The notes under the pieces were generated by a model that made no database searches, was not told the origin of the DNA, and saw nothing but the letters and a program-made list of their open reading frames with translations. 64,000 bases of DNA from Caballeronia sp. GAFFF1. GTDB taxonomy: Bacteria > Pseudomonadota > Gammaproteobacteria > Burkholderiales > Burkholderiaceae. Location of the stretch: the NCBI RefSeq assembly GCF_023630705.1, contig NZ_JALQEM010000014.1:1-64000 (forward strand). The letters are read 5' to 3'. The stretch's first letter is position 1; the number at the start of each line of letters is the position of its first letter. The position numbers and the translations under genes were made by a program. Of the stretch, positions 16,648 to 25,050 are shown one piece after another.

Positions 16648-17220
16648 ATGCAGCAGGACAGCAATCAGAACCCGGAACGACGGGAGCGCGAAGGCCCCGA
16701 CGAAGAGACCATCGCGTTTGCGAACGAAGTCTTCAACGCTGCGCGCCGGGGCGATGCCGCCCTGCTCGAGGTTTGGCTTCAGAAGGGCTTGCCGCCGAAC
16801 CTGCGCAACGACAAGGGCGACAGCCTCGTGATGCTCGCGAGCTATCACGGCCACGCCGATGCCGTGCGCGTGCTGCTCGAACACAAGGCCGATCCCGACA
16901 TGCGCAACGACAACGGCCAGACGCCGATTGCCGGCGCCGCGTTCAAGGGCTTCAAGGACGTCGCGCAGACGCTGCTCGATCACGGCGCGGACGTCGAAGG
17001 CGCATCGCCCGATGGCCGTACCGCGCTGATGATCGCGGCCATGTTCAACCGCGTCGAAATTCTGGATCTGCTGATCGCTCGCGGCGCGAATCCGGACGCC
17101 CGCGATCAGGGCGGCTTGTCCGCGCGGGAAGCCGCCGCGAGAATGGGCGCGTCCGATACGGCGGCGCGCCTCGCCAAGAACGCGGACGGTGCGGACGACC
17201 CGGCGGCGCGCGGCGCATGA
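16648..17220 (+). CDS. Ankyrin-repeat protein
   Basis: The start at 16648 (MQQDSNQNPE) is preceded by GGAG eight bases upstream. The 100 codons of open frame before it overlap the divergent DUF938 gene and are rejected. The 190-residue product has a polar N terminus followed by at least three full ankyrin repeats. These are recognisable by G(D/Q/R)(S/T)xLxxAAxxGH patterns and the spaced HKADPDMRN, HGADVEGAS and RGANPDARD turns, with partial caps on both sides. It has no signal peptide, so it is probably a cytosolic protein-interaction module. The partner is unknown. Confidence 0.88.
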   Translation: MQQDSNQNPERREREGPDEETIAFANEVFNAARRGDAALLEVWLQKGLPPNLRNDKGDSLVMLASYHGHADAVRVLLEHKADPDMRNDNGQTPIAGAAFKGFKDVAQTLLDHGADVEGASPDGRTALMIAAMFNRVEILDLLIARGANPDARDQGGLSAREAAARMGASDTAARLAKNADGADDPAARGA

Positions 17221-17311
17221 GCGCATCGAAGGAACAAGGACGCGAGCGCGCAGCGCGTTCATCGATACCAACAACAACTGGAAGGCGGCCCGGACACATG
17301 GAGCGTTTGTG

Positions 17312-18481
17312 ATGGCAGGCGGTATCTCGCATCGGGGCGATGCGTCGTCGGTCGGCGCGGCCGCCTTTGCGCCGGCTCTTTCGATCGGGCGCGCGGCGGC
17401 GCGGCTGTTTGCCCTGGTATGCGCCCTCGTCCAACGCATGCGCGCGCTGCGGCTATCCTCGGTGCTTGTCGTGCTCGCCGCGTGCAGCCTGTCGGCCTGC
17501 GGGGTCTTTCAGCAGCAGACGCCCGCGCCCATCGTCGAGCATTCGTACATTCCGGGGCCGAGCGAGACCGAAACCAACGAGCCGGAAGAACCGGCGCCGG
17601 TCGTCACCGTGCCGGAGCCCGCGTCCGCCGTGAAGCCGGCGCCCGCGCCCAAGCCGAAGCGCCGCGTGGTGAAACCGAAGCCGCCGGAGCCGGTCGTGAC
17701 GCCGCCGCCCGAGCCGCCCGAGCCGCCGCCGCCGCCGCAGATCATCTCGACGCGCCTCATGCAGCACGACCAGCTTCACGGCCTGCTCGATGCCGAAGTT
17801 CAGCGTCCCGATGGCAAGGTGGTCGGCCGCGCGGTCGATCTGTACGTCGATCCGTCGGCGAAACCCAGGTTGCTGATGGTCAACCTGTCGGGCTTCATGG
17901 GCATCGGCGATCGCAAGGTCAATTTCCCGTGGACGGCGTTTCGCTTTACGCCGAATTCGAAGACCGCGCCGATCACCTTCCTGCCACCGCCGCCGCCCGC
18001 AAAGGGCAAGCCGGCGGCGGACCCGGTGCCGAAGCCGCAGCCCGTCAGCGAGGCGCCGTCGAACTTCATGCAACTCGTCGATTCGACGGTGACGCAGAAA
18101 AACGGCGCGCGCATCGGCCGCGTGGTCGACGTGCTCGTCGATTCGCAGGCGCAACCGCAGGCGCTCGTCGTCGATCTGTCGAGCTCGCTCGCCGCGGAAA
18201 AGCGCCACGTCGCGGTGAACTGGGGCGATCTACAAGTAGTCTCGCGCAACAAGCAACTCGCGCTGCAGATGGATTTCAACGACGCGCAACTGAAAGCCGC
18301 GCCCACCTACGCGCCCGAGCAGCCGATCAAGATCGTGTCACCGGTCGTTCCCGCGCCGGCTTCGTCGGCGGCGGCGAGCGGCGCGGCGAGCGGAGCAGGC
18401 TCGGCCAGCTCCGGCGGCACGACCGCCTCGGGCGCGGTCGCGGCGCAAACGCCCTCGTCCGGCGCGCGCCCGGCCCGATAA
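17312..18481 (+). CDS. PRC-barrel domain lipoprotein with Pro-rich linker
   Basis: The C-terminal two thirds hold two PRC-barrel-like repeats (LLDAEVQRPDGKVVGRAVDL and LVDSTVTQKNGARIGRVVDV). The N-terminal part has a lipoprotein signal with lipobox LSAC. After the Cys comes a long disordered Pro/Glu/Lys-rich stretch (PPEPPEPPPPPQ). The protein ends in a Ser/Gly/Ala-rich tail. Two starts are possible. The ATG at 17312 has GGAG at eight bases but puts 57 residues before the Cys. The ATG at 17438 gives a compact signal peptide (MRALRLSS...) but has no ribosome binding site. I list 17312. Lipidation makes 17438 attractive. The role is unknown, possibly envelope-associated. It overlaps no neighbour. 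Confidence 0.75.
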   Translation: MAGGISHRGDASSVGAAAFAPALSIGRAAARLFALVCALVQRMRALRLSSVLVVLAACSLSACGVFQQQTPAPIVEHSYIPGPSETETNEPEEPAPVVTVPEPASAVKPAPAPKPKRRVVKPKPPEPVVTPPPEPPEPPPPPQIISTRLMQHDQLHGLLDAEVQRPDGKVVGRAVDLYVDPSAKPRLLMVNLSGFMGIGDRKVNFPWTAFRFTPNSKTAPITFLPPPPPAKGKPAADPVPKPQPVSEAPSNFMQLVDSTVTQKNGARIGRVVDVLVDSQAQPQALVVDLSSSLAAEKRHVAVNWGDLQVVSRNKQLALQMDFNDAQLKAAPTYAPEQPIKIVSPVVPAPASSAAASGAASGAGSASSGGTTASGAVAAQTPSSGARPAR

Positions 18482-18512
18482 CGGAACACCACATGGATAA
18501 CCGATTCACGAC

Positions 18513-19751
18513 ATGGTAATTGCACGCAGTCTGCGCGCGCTCGACTGGCTGAACTTCTTTGTCGCCAACGTGCAGACCGGCTTCGGCCCGTTCATCGCTT
18601 CGTACCTTGCGGCCAACAAGTGGACGCAGGGCGAGATCGGCCTGATGCTGTCCGTCGGCACGATCAGCGCGATGGCGAGCCAGCTTCCCGCGGGCGCGCT
18701 CGTCGACGCCATGCGCAACAAGAAGTTCGCGGCCCTTTCGGCGATCGTCGCGATCATCGCGAGCGCGCTCTTGCTCGCCGCGAGTCCGACGTTCGTCCCC
18801 GTGTTCGCGGCGGAAGTGCTGCACGGCTTCGCGAGCTGCATGCTCGTCCCGGCGATGGCCGCGATCTCGCTCGCGCTCGTCTCGCGCGCCGATCTCGGCG
18901 ACCGGCTCGGGCGCAATGCGCGCTGGGCGTCCATCGGCAGCGCGCTCACGGCGGCGCTGATGGGCGCGTTCGGCGAGTATCTGTCGCTGCGCTCGGTGTT
19001 CTTCCTGACGGCGGCGCTCGCGCTGCCCGCCATTTTCGCGCTGCGCATGATTCATTACGATCCGCTGCCCGCCGTGCCGCGCACGCCCGGCAAGCCGAAG
19101 CTCACGCCGGAGGGCGAGGAGCGCGAATCGCTGCGCGAACTGCTGAAAGACAAGCGCCTGCTGATCTTCGCCGCGTGCGTCGTGCTGTTTCACCTTTCGA
19201 ACGCGGCGATGCTCAATCTCGCCGCCGGCGAGGTGACGGCGCACATGGGCGACAACGTTCAACTCGTGATTGCAGCGTGCATCATCGTGCCGCAGTTCAT
19301 CGTGGCAGCCCTTTCGCCCTGGGTCGGACGGCAGGCGCAGAAGTGGGGACGCCGTCCGGTGTTGATTCTCGGCTTTTGTGCGTTGCCGGTGCGCGCGCTA
19401 CTGTTTGCGGGCGTCAGCAGTCCGTATCTGCTCGTGCCGGTGCAGATGCTCGACGGCATCAGCGCGGCCGTATTCGGCGTGATGCTGCCGCTCATTGCCG
19501 CCGATGTCGCTGGCGGACGCGGCCACTACAACCTGACGATCGGCTTCTTCGGCCTCGCGGCGGGCGTCGGCGCAACGCTTTCGACGGCGGCGGCCGGTTT
19601 CGCCGCCGACCGCTTCGGCACGGCGATGAGCTTCTTCGGGCTGGCGGCGGCGGGCGCGATCGCGGTCGCGCTCGTCTGGCTCGCGATGCCGGAAACGCGG
19701 GGGGCGGAAGTCGCGGCGAAGAACGTGCAGAAGCCGCCGGTTGAGGCTTGA
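18513..19751 (+). CDS. MFS transporter
   Basis: A 412-residue protein with 12 predicted helices in two halves joined by a charged loop (about residues 190-215, PGKPKLTPEGEERESL). The loop between helices 2 and 3 carries the MFS-like GALVDAMRNKK. The second half has a related GRQAQKWGRRP loop. The N terminus begins RSLRALDWLNFFVANVQTGFGPF, as in a group of drug/proton antiporter-like proteins seen in proteobacteria. No regulator sits beside it and the substrate is unknown. It begins 31 bases after the PRC-barrel gene and could be co-transcribed. Confidence 0.87.
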   Translation: MVIARSLRALDWLNFFVANVQTGFGPFIASYLAANKWTQGEIGLMLSVGTISAMASQLPAGALVDAMRNKKFAALSAIVAIIASALLLAASPTFVPVFAAEVLHGFASCMLVPAMAAISLALVSRADLGDRLGRNARWASIGSALTAALMGAFGEYLSLRSVFFLTAALALPAIFALRMIHYDPLPAVPRTPGKPKLTPEGEERESLRELLKDKRLLIFAACVVLFHLSNAAMLNLAAGEVTAHMGDNVQLVIAACIIVPQFIVAALSPWVGRQAQKWGRRPVLILGFCALPVRALLFAGVSSPYLLVPVQMLDGISAAVFGVMLPLIAADVAGGRGHYNLTIGFFGLAAGVGATLSTAAAGFAADRFGTAMSFFGLAAAGAIAVALVWLAMPETRGAEVAAKNVQKPPVEA

Positions 19752-20306
19752 GCTGTGGGTCGCACGTACTTCGCGACAGGGTGCGGTCTTCGTTGTTCGG
19801 CGCGTTGGCATTCAGAATGCAAGAGACGCGCGACGCGGACGTTGCGCCGGAACTGGAATGGCAGTGAGCGCGGAATCTTGGGCGGGTTCGGAACGTTGAT
19901 GAACAGCGGCACGGGTTCACGCCGTCCCATCAGTGTGCATCGCGCATTGCAGCGCGGTTCATGCAGTGTCGGGCATTCTTAATGCCGTCGCGCTGTGGGT
20001 GTTTGACGCGACGGGCGCGATTGTGTCGGCGGGTCTGGGTCGCACAACAACGGCTATATCAGCTCGCTGACCTTCGATTTCCATTTGCATTAAGTGCAAG
20101 GCAGTAGTGCATGGCGCGTTGGCATTCATAATGCCGTCGCCCCGTACGCAAAAAACCCGGCGCGCGTGGTTGCGCCAGCGGCCTGAGATGGCCCGACAAA
20201 GCTAACGTCAATTCGCGCAGCAACGGTCGAACTTGCATGGCGCGCCCCGCGTCGCGCCCCGGCATTCATAATGCCGCCGCGCCTTGCATGAAACGCTGCG
20301 CCGCGC
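19752..20306. repeat. Degenerate tandem array derived from the 3' end of the neighbouring flavoprotein gene
   Basis: This 555-base spacer lies beyond the stop of the flavoprotein gene and contains no intact gene. At least three, probably four, decayed units align in the same orientation with the last ~115 bases of that gene. Each unit ends in a GGCATTC(A/T)xAATGC block at 19807-19820, 19972-19986, 20121-20135 and 20262-20276. The gene's own equivalent is at 20408-20419. The period is about 141-165 bases. The best matches are 19934-19961 to 20368-20395 (TGTGCATCGCGC-TTGCAGCG-GGT) and 20187-20215 to 20312-20340 (CAGCGGC...GCCC-ACAAAG). Confidence 0.7.
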
Positions 20307-21689
20307 TCACCGCAGCGGCTTCAAATCGCCCAACAAAGTCGGCACCAGTTCGCTCACCGTCGGGTGAATGTGCATCGCGCGTTGCAGCGTGGTGTACGGT
20401 GCGTCCGCATTCATGATGTCGACGAACGTATGAATCACTTCGTCCCCTTCGATGCCGAAAATCGCCGCGCCGAGAATGCGCTTCGTCTTCGCATCGACGA
20501 GCGCTTTCATGAAGCCGTCCGTCTCGCCGCGTTCCCGCGCCCGGCCGACGCGCGACATCGGCATTGTCGCGATGAGCGCGTCGCGGCCGTCCCGTCTCAC
20601 CTCTTCCTCGCTCATGCCGACGCGAGCGAACGGTGGATCGACGAACACCGCGTACGTCATGATGCGCGTATCGACGCTGCGCGATTCGCCATCGAGCAGA
20701 TTCGCCGCGACGATCTCATAGTCGTTCCACGACGTATGCGTGAAAGCGCCGCGCCCGTTCACGTCGCCGATTGCCCAGACGCCATCCACTTTCGTGCGCA
20801 GCTGGCCGTCCACGTCGATCAGGCCGTGCCGGTTCACGTCGATGCCGGCCTTGTCGAGTCCGAGATCGTCGGTATTCGGCGTGCGTCCCGTCGCGAAGAG
20901 AAGATGCGACGCGTCGATGGATTCGTCGCGCAGCGAAATGCGCACACCCTCGTTCGTTCGTTCGACGCGCTGCGGCTCTGCGCCGAAGCGAAACTCGATG
21001 CCTTCGCGCACGAGCACGTCCTGTATCGCGCGAGCGATATCGGCGTCCTCGCGCGTCAGGATGCGCTCGCCGCGCACGAGCAGCGTGACGCGGCTGCCGA
21101 AGCGCCGGAACATCTGCCCGAACTCAAGCGCGATATAGCTTGCGCCGACGATCACGAGATGCTCGGGCACTTGCGTCAGTTCGAGAACGTTCGAATTGGT
21201 GAGATAGGGCACGCTGTCGAGCCCGTCGATGGCCGGCACCGCGGCGCGCGTGCCGGTGTTGATGAAGATCATGCCGGCGTCGATAAGGTGTGTTTCGCCG
21301 CCGCTGCCTTCGATAGAGAGCGCATGCTGACCGGTGAAGCGTGCGTGTCCTTTGAATACCGTCACATTCGGCGTTTCATGGAGCCATTGCTCGATGCCGT
21401 TGCGCGACGCGCCGATCACTTCGTCCTTGCGCGCCTTCACGCGCGCCATGTCGACCGTAATGGGCCCGCCGATATCCACGCCGTATTTCGCCGCCGTGCG
21501 CGCAACGTGCGCCGCGCGCGCGCTCGCAACGTAGGTTTTGGTCGGCGTGCAGCCGAAGTTCACGCAGGTCCCACCGAAAAGATGCCGCTCGACGACGGCG
21601 GTGCGCTTGCCGCTTTGCGCGAGTCGCACGGCGAGGGGCGAGCCGCCCTGCCCTGTGCCGATGACGACTGCATCGAAATGCTGTGACAT
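20307..21689 (-). CDS. FAD-dependent disulfide oxidoreductase, mercuric-reductase-like
   Basis: The 460-residue protein belongs to the class I pyridine nucleotide-disulfide oxidoreductases. It has the N-terminal FAD motif (AVVIGTGQGGSPLA, residues 7-20) and a redox-active pair Cys42 and Cys47 in GGTCVNFGCTPTK. A second Rossmann motif for NAD(P)H follows (VIVGASYIALEFGQ), with the FAD-binding ATGRTPNTDDL and AIGDVNGRGAFTHTS. The C-terminal dimerisation domain carries the usual HIHPTVSEL histidine-containing segment. There is no N-terminal metal-binding domain and no vicinal C-terminal Cys pair, so true mercury reduction is unlikely. A role as a dihydrolipoamide-dehydrogenase-like or thiol reductase is inferred. 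GGAGG precedes the ATG. Its 3' end is reiterated in the adjacent spacer. Confidence 0.88.
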   Translation of the reverse strand: MSQHFDAVVIGTGQGGSPLAVRLAQSGKRTAVVERHLFGGTCVNFGCTPTKTYVASARAAHVARTAAKYGVDIGGPITVDMARVKARKDEVIGASRNGIEQWLHETPNVTVFKGHARFTGQHALSIEGSGGETHLIDAGMIFINTGTRAAVPAIDGLDSVPYLTNSNVLELTQVPEHLVIVGASYIALEFGQMFRRFGSRVTLLVRGERILTREDADIARAIQDVLVREGIEFRFGAEPQRVERTNEGVRISLRDESIDASHLLFATGRTPNTDDLGLDKAGIDVNRHGLIDVDGQLRTKVDGVWAIGDVNGRGAFTHTSWNDYEIVAANLLDGESRSVDTRIMTYAVFVDPPFARVGMSEEEVRRDGRDALIATMPMSRVGRARERGETDGFMKALVDAKTKRILGAAIFGIEGDEVIHTFVDIMNADAPYTTLQRAMHIHPTVSELVPTLLGDLKPLR

Positions 21690-21721
21690 GCTGGAGCCTC
21701 CCTGACCGTTGTGCGCAACGC

Positions 21722-21750
21722 AAAGACGAAGACGACGACGAAGACGAAGA
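21722..21750. repeat. Short GAC/AAG microsatellite
   Basis: A purine-rich tract repeats (A)AGACGAAG / GACGACGACG units about five times in the spacer between the divergent flavoprotein and antiporter genes. It may influence promoter geometry there. Confidence 0.55.
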
Positions 21751-21870
21751 TTAGCCGATGGCGATGCCCGGCCATCTTACGCCGAACGCCGCATACGGGC
21801 ATGCTCCGTGCTCGCCCCACCCCATTGGCCTTTCGCCCGGCTCGAACCGACTCACCGCTTCAAGGCTTTC

Positions 21871-23184
21871 ATGACCGAGACGATCTGGTTTCTCGTCGTC
21901 GGCGGCGTGCTCATTCTCATGGCGCTCGCCAGTTCGACATTCAAACGCCTTCCGATCAGCACCGCCATGTGCTATCTGGCCATCGGCTTCCTGCTCGGGC
22001 CGGGCGTCGCGAACCTGCTGCATGTCCGGCTCGACGGCGACACGGCCGTCCTGCGCCTCATCACCGAAGTCGGCATGCTGGTGTCGCTGTTCGCCATCGG
22101 CCTGCGCCTGCGCGTGCCGCCCACCGACCGCCGCTGGCTGCTGCCGCTGCGTCTGGGCTTCGTCGCAATGGTGCTGACCATTGGCGTGCTCACGCTGCTA
22201 TGCACGTATGGGCTCGGCATGTCGTGGGGCGCGTCGTTGCTGCTGTCCGCGATGCTCGCGCCGACCGATCCCGTCCTCGCGCACGACGTCCAGGTCGAAG
22301 CCCCCGGCGACACCGATCTGCTGCGCTTCTCGCTGACCGCCGAAGGCGGCCTGAACGACGGCATCGCGCTACCGTTCGCGCTGCTCGGCATTGCGGTGTG
22401 CCGCTTCGAAGCATCGCCGCACGATGCGTTGCAATGGAGCTTCGTCCTGCGGGCCGTATGGGGCACGCTCGCAGCGATTGGGAGCGGCTGGCTGCTCGGC
22501 GAACTGACGGTGCGCGTCGTGGGCTACTTGCGCACGCGTCACGGCGAAGCGCTGGGCTCGGAAGGCTTTTATGCGCTTGGTTTGATCGCGCTGTCGTACG
22601 GCGTCGCCGAGTTGCTGCATTCGTATTCGTTCCTCGCCGTGTTCGCGGCAGGACTTGCGATGCGGCGCGTCGAGCATCGCGAAAGCGGCGACAAGGGCGC
22701 GCGGGAAGCCGTCGGCACCGTGGATGTCGGGGACATCAGCGCGACCGCAGCCGATCCCGATCGCGCGTACGCGTTCATGGCCGAGCGCGTGCACGGCTTC
22801 ACGATCGAGCTCGAACGCATCGCCGAAGTGGCGATCATGCTGCTCGTCGGCTCCGTGCTCGCGACGATCTGGCGCGATGTGTTCACGTGGCGCGCGGTCA
22901 TCATCATCGGCGGGCTTTTTCTCGTGATACGGCCGTTGGCGGTGCAGGCGTCGCTCGTCGGCTCGTGCGCGTCGCGCGGGCAGCGACTATTGATGAGCTG
23001 GTTCGGCATCCGCGGAGTCGGCTCGTTCTACTATCTGCTCTATGCGATCGAGCACGCGCCCAAACAGGTCGCCGCCCCGCTCACGCCGATCATCATCGCG
23101 GCGATCACGGCGTCGGTCATCGTGCATGGTGTGACATCGACGCCGCTGATGAACCGCTATCAGCGCGCGCATGAAGACGATTGA
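21871..23184 (+). CDS. CPA1-family Na+(K+)/H+ antiporter
   Basis: The product of 437 residues starts at MTETIWFLVV. The open frame extends upstream to 21709, but the added residues are charged and overlap a microsatellite. About twelve predicted helices carry the family signature AMLAPTDPVLAHDVQV (Thr-Asp-Pro), a second motif FSLTAEGGLNDGIALPFAL (the Asn-Asp pair typical of cation/proton exchange), and a C-terminal WFGIRGVGSFYYLLYA. It should exchange sodium or potassium for protons across the inner membrane. A hydrophilic insertion (about residues 275-310) precedes the last helices. It is followed closely by the kinase-like gene. Confidence 0.88.
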   Translation: MTETIWFLVVGGVLILMALASSTFKRLPISTAMCYLAIGFLLGPGVANLLHVRLDGDTAVLRLITEVGMLVSLFAIGLRLRVPPTDRRWLLPLRLGFVAMVLTIGVLTLLCTYGLGMSWGASLLLSAMLAPTDPVLAHDVQVEAPGDTDLLRFSLTAEGGLNDGIALPFALLGIAVCRFEASPHDALQWSFVLRAVWGTLAAIGSGWLLGELTVRVVGYLRTRHGEALGSEGFYALGLIALSYGVAELLHSYSFLAVFAAGLAMRRVEHRESGDKGAREAVGTVDVGDISATAADPDRAYAFMAERVHGFTIELERIAEVAIMLLVGSVLATIWRDVFTWRAVIIIGGLFLVIRPLAVQASLVGSCASRGQRLLMSWFGIRGVGSFYYLLYAIEHAPKQVAAPLTPIIIAAITASVIVHGVTSTPLMNRYQRAHEDD

Positions 23185-23201
23185 ATACAAGATACGATCT
23201 C

Positions 23202-23786
23202 ATGAAGCACTTGCTTTTCTTTTGCGGTCACGCCGGAACCGGCAAGACGACGCTCGCCAAACGCCTGTTCGCGCCGCTCATGCATGAAACGGGCGAGCCG
23301 TTCTGTCTGCTCGACAAAGACACGCTCTACGGCGCGTACAGCGCGGCGGCCATCGGCGCGCTGACGGGCGACCCGCACGACCGCGACAGCCCGCTTTTCA
23401 TCAAGCATCTGCGCGACCCGGAATATCGAAGCCTCGTCGATACGGCCGCGGAAAATCTGGCGCTCGGCGTGAGTGTGGTCGTGGTCGCGCCACTATCGCG
23501 CGAAGTGCGCGAGCGGCGGCTGTTCGATCGCGCATGGCTCGGCATCGACGACGATGTGACGATTCGCGTGGTGTGGGTGCATGTCGGAGAGGACGTCGCG
23601 CGGGAGCGCATCGCCGCGCGTGCGGAACCGAATGATGCATACAAACTCGCGCACTGGGAGGACTACCGCCAGCGCCTTTTCTTTCCCGACGACGCGCTCG
23701 CCGCCGATCTGCTGATGTTCGACAACACGGCCTCGACTGCGGAGGATGAGGCGCGTCTGCTGGCGCGCCTCGTCGCTCACACATGA
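23202..23786 (+). CDS. P-loop ATP-binding protein (AAA_33-type kinase fold)
   Basis: The 194-residue product carries a Walker A loop at the extreme N terminus (FFCGHAGTGKTTLAKRL, about residues 5-21), LLDKDTLYGAY, and a VSVVVVAPLSREVRERR segment. This is the layout of small zeta-toxin-like or gluconate-kinase-like phosphotransferases. The start at 23202 gives the P-loop at the normal distance. A TTG seven codons upstream overlaps the stop of the antiporter. The substrate is unknown. It lies 17 bases after the antiporter gene and is probably in its operon. Confidence 0.78.
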   Translation: MKHLLFFCGHAGTGKTTLAKRLFAPLMHETGEPFCLLDKDTLYGAYSAAAIGALTGDPHDRDSPLFIKHLRDPEYRSLVDTAAENLALGVSVVVVAPLSREVRERRLFDRAWLGIDDDVTIRVVWVHVGEDVARERIAARAEPNDAYKLAHWEDYRQRLFFPDDALAADLLMFDNTASTAEDEARLLARLVAHT

Positions 23787-23795
23787 CTGAGAGCG

Positions 23796-24914
23796 TTACG
23801 CGACCGCGAGACGGCGCGTCGTCTCCAGCGCGTTCGCCCCTTCGTAGAGCTTGCCGAAGCGGTTCGCGAGAAACGCATCGAGCGGAACCTGCTCCTGCCG
23901 CACGAACCCGCTCTGCGGCAAGATGCCTTCGCGGAACAGGTCCAGTTCGGCGCACACCGCGCCCGCCGTCGTAATCTGAATTGCGCTCATTGGCATGCCG
24001 CATACATCCTTAGCGAAGATCTTCCGCGTGAAGACGTGCTGGATCAGTTGGTCGCTGCCGCCGCCGCGCATGCCGGTCACCGTGACGAAGATCAGCACCA
24101 CGTCCTGCGCCGTCGAGGGAACCGCACGCTTGAGCATCGCCTTGAGGCCGTCGCGGTCGGTGGACATGCGCAGGTCCTCGAGCAGGAACTTCATCAGGTC
24201 GCGATGCCCCGGATAGCGCACCGACTTGTAGTCCAGCGTCTCGACTCTTCCCGCGAGCGTTTCACACAGCGTCCCGAGTCCGCCCGACGTGTTGAACGCT
24301 TCGTACTCGATGCCGTCCAGTGAGAAATGTTCGACGCCTTCCAGTGGCTGCACCCATTGCGTGCGGCCTTCGCGCACCGCTTCGCACGGCTGGCAATACT
24401 CGTTGATGAGGCCGTCGATGCTCCACGTCAGGTTGTACTTCAATGCGTTGGTCGGGAACTGCGGCAGCGCGCCGACGCGCATCTTCACTTCGCGCAGGTT
24501 GTCGAGCCGTCCGGCGAGATCATGCGCGACGATGCCGATAAAACCCGGCGCGAGCCCGCATTGCGGCATGAATGCAGTATGCGATCCGTCGGCGATGGCG
24601 CGAATCGCGTGCGTCGCGCGCACGTCCTCAGTCAGATCGAAGTAGTGCACACCCGCCGCCTTTGCCGCGGATGCCACGCCGATCGCGAGGTAATACGGCA
24701 GCGCGTTGACGAGCGCATCGAAACCGCCGAGCGCGTGACGCAAGGCCGGCGTATCGGCCGAATCGACGCGGCGGGTCGCGATGCCCTGCGCGTCGAGTTG
24801 CGCGAGCGCGTGTTCGTCGCGATCGAAAGCGACGACCTCGAAGTCGCCCGTTTCACTCAGCAGATGCGCAATGCTTTGACCGATCAATCCGGCGCCGACC
24901 AGTGCCACTTTCAT
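23796..24914 (-). CDS. Lysine 6-dehydrogenase / saccharopine-dehydrogenase-like oxidoreductase
   Basis: The 372-residue enzyme begins with a Rossmann motif (VALVGAGLIGQSIAHLL, residues 3-19). It continues with the saccharopine dehydrogenase fold, including the LAPGFIGIVA loop. The substrate-binding EAFNTSGGLGTL and LDYKSVRYPGH blocks closely resemble lysine 6-dehydrogenases. This predicts NAD-dependent oxidation of the lysine epsilon-amino group, with the saccharopine-type enzyme as the main alternative. AAGGAG precedes the ATG on the minus strand. The Lrp-family gene immediately upstream, in the same direction, is the likely regulator. A palindrome at 24980-25015 lies between them. Confidence 0.8.
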   Translation of the reverse strand: MKVALVGAGLIGQSIAHLLSETGDFEVVAFDRDEHALAQLDAQGIATRRVDSADTPALRHALGGFDALVNALPYYLAIGVASAAKAAGVHYFDLTEDVRATHAIRAIADGSHTAFMPQCGLAPGFIGIVAHDLAGRLDNLREVKMRVGALPQFPTNALKYNLTWSIDGLINEYCQPCEAVREGRTQWVQPLEGVEHFSLDGIEYEAFNTSGGLGTLCETLAGRVETLDYKSVRYPGHRDLMKFLLEDLRMSTDRDGLKAMLKRAVPSTAQDVVLIFVTVTGMRGGGSDQLIQHVFTRKIFAKDVCGMPMSAIQITTAGAVCAELDLFREGILPQSGFVRQEQVPLDAFLANRFGKLYEGANALETTRRLAVA

Positions 24915-24979
24915 CTTTATCTCCTTGTTGGGGCATGAACGCCTCAGTGTAGGAGCCCGCGAATATTGATCCTAGACGC

Positions 24980-25015
24980 AAAATGATGCGAAGTGGCGAT
25001 GATTTTCGTCATTTT
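24980..25015. promoter_or_regulatory. Candidate Lrp-family operator
   Basis: Arms AAAATGATG (24980-24988) and CGTCATTTT (25007-25015) are inverted at eight of nine positions around an 18-base AT-containing spacer. The site lies in the 136-base spacer between the Lrp-family gene and the lysine-dehydrogenase-like gene, where an Lrp-type regulator would be expected to bind. Confidence 0.45.
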
Positions 25016-25050
25016 GACGACCGTACGATGCGATTTGTATTTTGCATGCC

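Noticed and set aside
20307-21689. A mercury-resistance function for the flavoprotein.
   Set aside because: There is no N-terminal metal-binding domain, no C-terminal Cys pair and no mer genes nearby. Only the general flavoprotein call is kept.
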